Below, piece after piece: positions 60,693-64,000 of a stretch of 64,000 bases of DNA. Under the pieces are notes generated by a model that was not told where the DNA came from, made no database searches, and saw nothing but the letters and a program-made list of their open reading frames with translations. The stretch lies in NCBI GenBank assembly GCA_965194505.1, contig OZ239144.1, positions 1 through 64,000 on the forward strand, written 5' to 3'. The first letter of the stretch is position 1. Every line of letters starts with the position of its first letter. The DNA is from Hahnella aquatica (GTDB lineage: Bacteria > Pseudomonadota > Gammaproteobacteria > Burkholderiales > Burkholderiaceae_A). A program made the position numbers and the translations under genes.

Positions 60693-62264
60693 TCATGCGG
60701 TGGGCGGCCAGATCGATGGGACGACCAGCACCAGCAGGCTGATGGCCAAGATCAGCACCAGGGCCTGCAGCCAACGCCGGGTCTGGCGGGTTTCCTGCAA
60801 GAGTCGTTCGAACTGTTCCGCCGAGGCATCTGTCTTGGGCTGACTGGCCACGGTGAGCGCCGCATGGGCGAGCCGCGGCAGTTGTGGCAGGAGCTGCGCC
60901 CAGCGGCCCGCCTCGAGCAGGGTGTTCTGTTTAAGGGCTTCCAGGCCAATCTGCTCCTTCATCCAACGCTCCAGAAAGGGCTTGGCGGTGACCCAGAGGT
61001 CGAGGTCTGGGTCGAGCTGTCGGCCCAGCCCCTCAATGTTGAGCAGGGTCTTCTGGAGCAGCACCAGCTGCGGCTGAATTTCCACATTGAATCGTCGAGA
61101 TGCTTGAAAGAGTCGCAGGAGCACCTGGCCCAGGGAAATCTCTTTGAGCGGCCGGTCGAAGAAGGGTTCACAGACAGCCCGCACCGACGCCTCAAGCGCC
61201 TCGACCCGGGTATTTGCAGGGGCCCAGCCCGACTCCACGTGCAGTTCCGCCACTCGGCGGTAGTCGCGCCGGAAGAAGGCCAGGAAATTCTGGGCCAGGT
61301 AGTTCTTGTCGAAGGCGGACAGGGTGCCCACGATGCCGAAATCCAGGGCAATGTAGTGGCCGAAGTGGGGGCCACGGTCGGCCACCAGGATGTTGCCCGG
61401 GTGCATGTCGGCATGGAAGTAGCCGTCTCGAAAGACCTGGGTGAAGAAGATCTCCACGCCTTCGCGTGAGAGCTGTTTGAGGTCGATGCCAGCGTCTCGC
61501 AGCCGTTGCATGCGGTTGATGGGAATGCCGTAGACCCGCTCCATCACAATGACATCCGGGCGGCAGAGGTCCCAGATCATCTCGGGGATCAGCAGCAGGC
61601 TCGAGCCTGAGAAGTTGCGACGCAACTGGGCGGCATTGGCGGCCTCCCGAACCAGGTCGAGCTCGTCGTGCAGGTAGTGGTCGAACTCATCGACCACCTC
61701 GCGTGGCTTGAGCCGACGGCCATCGGAGGAGAACCGCTCCACCAGTTGGGCAAAGAGCCTCAGCAGGGCGAGGTCCTTGTCGATGATGTGGGCCATGCCG
61801 GGTCGCAGCACCTTGACGGCCACCTCTCGGCCGCCCTTGAGCCGGGCGAAGTGCACCTGCGCAATCGAGGCACTGGCCACCGGTGTGGACTCAAAGGATT
61901 CAAAGAGGTCGTTGATGGACTGGCCAAAGGCCGCCTCGATCGTGGCGATGGCGAGCTGGGAGTCGAAGGGGGGCACCTGGTCCTGGAGCAGTGCGAGTTC
62001 ATCCGCAATGTCGGGTGCGAGCAGGTCGCGACGCGTCGAGAGGACCTGACCGAATTTGACGAAGATCGGGCCCAGGCTCTCCAGGGCCTCACGGATGCGA
62101 CTGCCGCGGCTCTTGTCGAACCGCCGGCCAAATCGCAGCACGGCCAGCAGAATGCTCAGCAGCCGAGAATCAAGCCCACGCTGGGCACCATCGACGGCAA
62201 GCTGATCGAGTCCGTGGCGCCAGACCACCAGCAGGATGGTGAGCATCCGAAGCAAGGAGGTCAT
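60693..62264 (-). CDS. ubiB: Ubiquinone biosynthesis ATPase UbiB
   Basis: UbiB is a membrane-anchored atypical protein-kinase-like ATPase needed for coenzyme Q synthesis. The 523-residue protein has the family KxGQ motif in FVKFGQVLSTRRDLLAPDIADELALLQDQVPP, an Ala-containing loop in PVASASIAQVHFARL, the catalytic-like NILV/DFGIVG segments (DMHPGNILVADRG, ALDFGIVGTLS), and a C-terminal membrane helix pair (LVLILAISLLVLVVPSIWPP). The start overlaps the ttcA stop by 4 bases (ATGA). ubiK elsewhere in the window supports a coenzyme-Q-dependent respiratory chain. Confidence 0.95.
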   Translation of the reverse strand: MTSLLRMLTILLVVWRHGLDQLAVDGAQRGLDSRLLSILLAVLRFGRRFDKSRGSRIREALESLGPIFVKFGQVLSTRRDLLAPDIADELALLQDQVPPFDSQLAIATIEAAFGQSINDLFESFESTPVASASIAQVHFARLKGGREVAVKVLRPGMAHIIDKDLALLRLFAQLVERFSSDGRRLKPREVVDEFDHYLHDELDLVREAANAAQLRRNFSGSSLLLIPEMIWDLCRPDVIVMERVYGIPINRMQRLRDAGIDLKQLSREGVEIFFTQVFRDGYFHADMHPGNILVADRGPHFGHYIALDFGIVGTLSAFDKNYLAQNFLAFFRRDYRRVAELHVESGWAPANTRVEALEASVRAVCEPFFDRPLKEISLGQVLLRLFQASRRFNVEIQPQLVLLQKTLLNIEGLGRQLDPDLDLWVTAKPFLERWMKEQIGLEALKQNTLLEAGRWAQLLPQLPRLAHAALTVASQPKTDASAEQFERLLQETRQTRRWLQALVLILAISLLVLVVPSIWPPTA

Positions 62265-63100
62265 GGCGTGGGCCGCCCCAGATCTTGGAAAGGAAAGAGG
62301 CTGCGGTCGAGCAGGTGCGAGGGCACCACGCGGCCCAGGGCCTGGAACATGGATTCAATGCGGCCGGGGTGTTGGCGCTGCCAGTCCTGCAGCATGCGTT
62401 TGATCTGTTGGCGCTGAAGGTTCTCTTGCGAGCCGCAGAGGTCGCAGGGAATGATGGGAAAGCCGCGGGCCTGCGCCCAGGCCTCGAGGTCTTGCTCCTC
62501 CACATAGGCCAGGGGGCGAATGACAGTGTGGCGCCCGTCGTCGGAGCGCAGCTTCGGTGGCATGGTCTTGAGGGTGCCGCCAAAGAACAGGTTGAGAAAG
62601 AAGGTCTCCAGGATGTCATCCCGGTGGTGGCCCAGGGCAATCTTGGTGGCCCCGAGTTCATCGGCCACCCGATACAGCACGCCTCGGCGAAGCCGCGAGC
62701 AGAGCGAGCACATGGTCTGGCCTTCGGGAATCACGCGCTTGACAATGCTGTGGGTGTCCTGGCTCTCGATGTGAAAGGGCACGCCCAATGCCTGCAGGTA
62801 ATTGGGCAGGACATCGGTTGGGAAACCAGGATGGCCCTGGTCGAGGTTGACGGCGACCAGTTCAAAGTCGATGGGTGCACGGGCCCGCAGCGACATGAGA
62901 ATGTCGAGCAGCCCGTAGCTGTCCTTTCCACCGGAGAGGCAGACCATGACCTTGTCGCCAGCCTCGATCATTTGAAAGTCGGCGATGGCCTCGCCCACAA
63001 GGCGGTGCAGGCGTTTGGACCGCTTGTTGTGCTCGGTCTCCGCGCGGCGGCCGTCCTGCGGCAGGGTTTCGAGCAGGCGGGCTACGGAGACGGTTGCCAT
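62261..63100 (-). CDS. ttcA: tRNA 2-thiocytidine biosynthesis protein TtcA
   Basis: Iron-sulphur enzyme that thiolates C32 of certain tRNAs. The 279-residue protein has the PP-loop MVCLSGGKDSYGLLDIL, a CSLCSRLRRGVLY motif, and a CDLCGSQENLQR element that together supply the cysteines for the cluster. GATKIALGHHRDDILET matches the family. It overlaps folB by 19 bases and ubiB by 4 bases. Length and neighbouring folB are typical of betaproteobacteria. Confidence 0.95.
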   Translation of the reverse strand: MATVSVARLLETLPQDGRRAETEHNKRSKRLHRLVGEAIADFQMIEAGDKVMVCLSGGKDSYGLLDILMSLRARAPIDFELVAVNLDQGHPGFPTDVLPNYLQALGVPFHIESQDTHSIVKRVIPEGQTMCSLCSRLRRGVLYRVADELGATKIALGHHRDDILETFFLNLFFGGTLKTMPPKLRSDDGRHTVIRPLAYVEEQDLEAWAQARGFPIIPCDLCGSQENLQRQQIKRMLQDWQRQHPGRIESMFQALGRVVPSHLLDRSLFPFQDLGRPTP

Positions 63101-63477
63101 GCAAAGACCTCAATGCCGACGGTGTCGCAGTCGGGGTAGACATCTGGCTTCTCGGTGCTGACCTTGACGGCCCGCACCTGGGCCTGCGAAAGGCACAAGG
63201 CCACGATGCGATCGAGCAGTGTTTCTTGCAGGTTGTAGTGCTGCTCGGCCGCGACCTCGAGCACGCCCATGCGGATGAAGTCGTAATCGAGCACATCATC
63301 GACGGCATCGCTCTGCGAGGTCGATTGGGCGATGGGCACGAAGAGTTCCACGTTCATGCGCAGCCGTTGCGCCTGCTGCCGCTCATGCGCATGAAAGCCA
63401 ATGGAGGCCTGAACGCAAAGGCCGTTGAGAAAAATTCGACGGCAGTCGGCCAGTCGTGGGTCGAGCAGCATGGTCAT
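63082..63477 (-). CDS. folB: Dihydroneopterin aldolase
   Basis: Cleaves dihydroneopterin in folate synthesis. The 131-residue protein (family about 120) has LNGLCVQASIGFHAHERQQAQRLRMNVEL, where the conserved Glu binds the pterin ring, then DDVLDYDFIRMGVLEVAA and an AEQHYNLQETLLDRIVALCLS segment with the second conserved Glu. The C-terminal VRAVKVSTEKPDVYPDCDTVGIEV aligns with the family's EKP motif. It overlaps the SDR gene by 4 bases and ttcA by 19, giving an SDR-folB-ttcA operon seen in Burkholderiales. Confidence 0.94.
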   Translation of the reverse strand: MTMLLDPRLADCRRIFLNGLCVQASIGFHAHERQQAQRLRMNVELFVPIAQSTSQSDAVDDVLDYDFIRMGVLEVAAEQHYNLQETLLDRIVALCLSQAQVRAVKVSTEKPDVYPDCDTVGIEVFAWQPSP

Positions 63478-64000
63478 CGGGTGGTGAACATGACGTCACG
63501 GGCCGAGGGGCTCAGGTGCTGGCCACCATCGACCAGCACCGTGGTGCCGGTCACAGCCCGGGCCTGTGCCAGCCAGGCCACCGCCTCGGCCACCTCCTGT
63601 GCGGTGCTCGACTGGCCCAAGGGCGTCTTCTGGTGGGCCCGCTCGAACTCAGCCCGTGTCTGGTCTGCCGAGGGCAGGCTGATGCCGGGAGACACCCCCA
63701 AGACCCGCAGCGCTGGGGCCAGGGCCTGGGCCATCAGGCGCGTGGCGTGCTCCAGGGCCGCCTTGGAGACCGTGTAGCTAAAGAAGTCAGGATTCGGATT
63801 GACCAGCTTTTGGTCGAGCAGGTTGATGACCGCGGCCATGGGCATGACGCCATGGGCCTGTTTGGCCGCGCGGCCGCAGGCGCGATGCAATGCCTGGGTG
63901 AGTCGAATCGGCGCCATGAGGTTGGTGGTCAGGTGCCGAGACAGGCTGGCGGGGGTGGCGGTGTTGGCGAGGTCGAACTCAAAACGTGCCGCATTGTTGA
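63474..64000 (-). CDS. SDR-family oxidoreductase, 5' part beyond the window
   Basis: The frame is open to the window edge. Bases 63998 to 63474 encode NNAARFEFDLANTATPASL then LMAPIRLTQAL and onward, so the ATG at 63917 is an internal Met, not the start. NNAA is the SDR motif after strand 4, YTVSKAALE supplies the catalytic Tyr and Lys, and SPGISLP and the C-terminal GTTVLVDGGQHLS fit the fold. The coenzyme-binding TGxxxGIG motif should lie upstream of the window. In this context relatives are often called pteridine reductase or dihydromonapterin reductase (FolM-like), which would suit folB, but the call is by position. Confidence 0.85.
   Translation of the reverse strand, partial: NNAARFEFDLANTATPASLSRHLTTNLMAPIRLTQALHRACGRAAKQAHGVMPMAAVINLLDQKLVNPNPDFFSYTVSKAALEHATRLMAQALAPALRVLGVSPGISLPSADQTRAEFERAHQKTPLGQSSTAQEVAEAVAWLAQARAVTGTTVLVDGGQHLSPSARDVMFTTR

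Noticed and set aside
1..64000. Mobile elements, prophage, CRISPR, tRNA or rRNA genes
   Set aside because: No transposase, integrase, repeat array or tRNA cloverleaf pattern was seen, and gene order looks undisturbed core genome.

Overview
The window is dense, GC-rich, ordinary-looking chromosomal DNA that begins exactly at the dnaA start codon. It therefore looks like the first 64 kb of a circular chromosome linearised at dnaA. Gene content and order point to a betaproteobacterium of the Burkholderiales type: dnaA-dnaN-gyrB; def-fmt-htpX-rsmB-DUF4390-ntrY-ntrX-trkA-trkH; metX-metW; gshA-gshB-EIIA-HPr-EI; torF-glnK-amtB divergent from ubiK-comM; mreBCD-mrdA-rodA; gatCAB; and an SDR-folB-ttcA cluster. 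I cannot name genus or species. No tRNA, rRNA, CRISPR, insertion sequence, prophage or toxin-antitoxin module is visible, and no gap between genes reaches 300 bases.

Layout. 1-6063: replication start genes (dnaA, dnaN, gyrB) and a cytosolic 5'-nucleotidase on the plus strand, with a candidate origin in the dnaA-dnaN gap. 6076-9518: topB and a short dprA on the minus strand. 9589-19626: a tightly overlapping plus-strand run covering N-terminal protein maturation (def, fmt), membrane protein quality control (htpX), rRNA methylation (rsmB), a DUF4390 protein, an NtrY-like kinase with a short NtrX-like regulator, and potassium uptake (trkA, trkH). 19583-22610: methionine genes metX-metW plus an MFS transporter. 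22702-27933: an orphan LuxR-type regulator facing a regulatory phosphotransferase and glutathione operon. 28036-30641: torF-glnK-amtB, with a well-formed sigma-54 promoter and two NtrC-like dyads upstream. 30885-35053: ubiK, comM, an MFS transporter, a lipoprotein and a DUF1840 protein. 35050-48919: a long minus-strand run from mreB through the rod-shape genes, aceK, a GMC oxidoreductase and a metallo-beta-lactamase-fold protein to cobalamin-dependent metH. 48987-55923: gatCAB, an AmpG-like transporter, an M48 lipoprotein, xthA and pyrE. 55939-64000: an operon-like minus-strand run SDR-folB-ttcA-ubiB-sodium symporter-glmU-glmS; the SDR gene is cut by the window end.

How the genes fit together. 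Several pathways are collected here: replication initiation; cell-wall elongation and UDP-GlcNAc supply (mreBCD, mrdA, rodA, glmS, glmU, ampG-like); methionine synthesis (metX, metW, metH); nitrogen sensing (glnK, amtB, NtrC sites, NtrY/NtrX-like pair); and ubiquinone biogenesis (ubiB, ubiK). Neighbouring reading frames very often overlap by 4 bases (ATGA, GTGA or TTGA), and most convergent gene ends overlap or nearly touch.

I did not find a convincing new system. The items most worth checking are the nitrogen-control promoter ahead of torF-glnK-amtB with its intercistronic hairpin, the NtrX-like regulator that lacks its AAA+ domain, the uncharacterised GMC/metallo-hydrolase pair inserted between aceK and metH, and the unassigned symporter coupled to glmU. 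Start codons were chosen by eye, and uncertain ones are noted in the entries.
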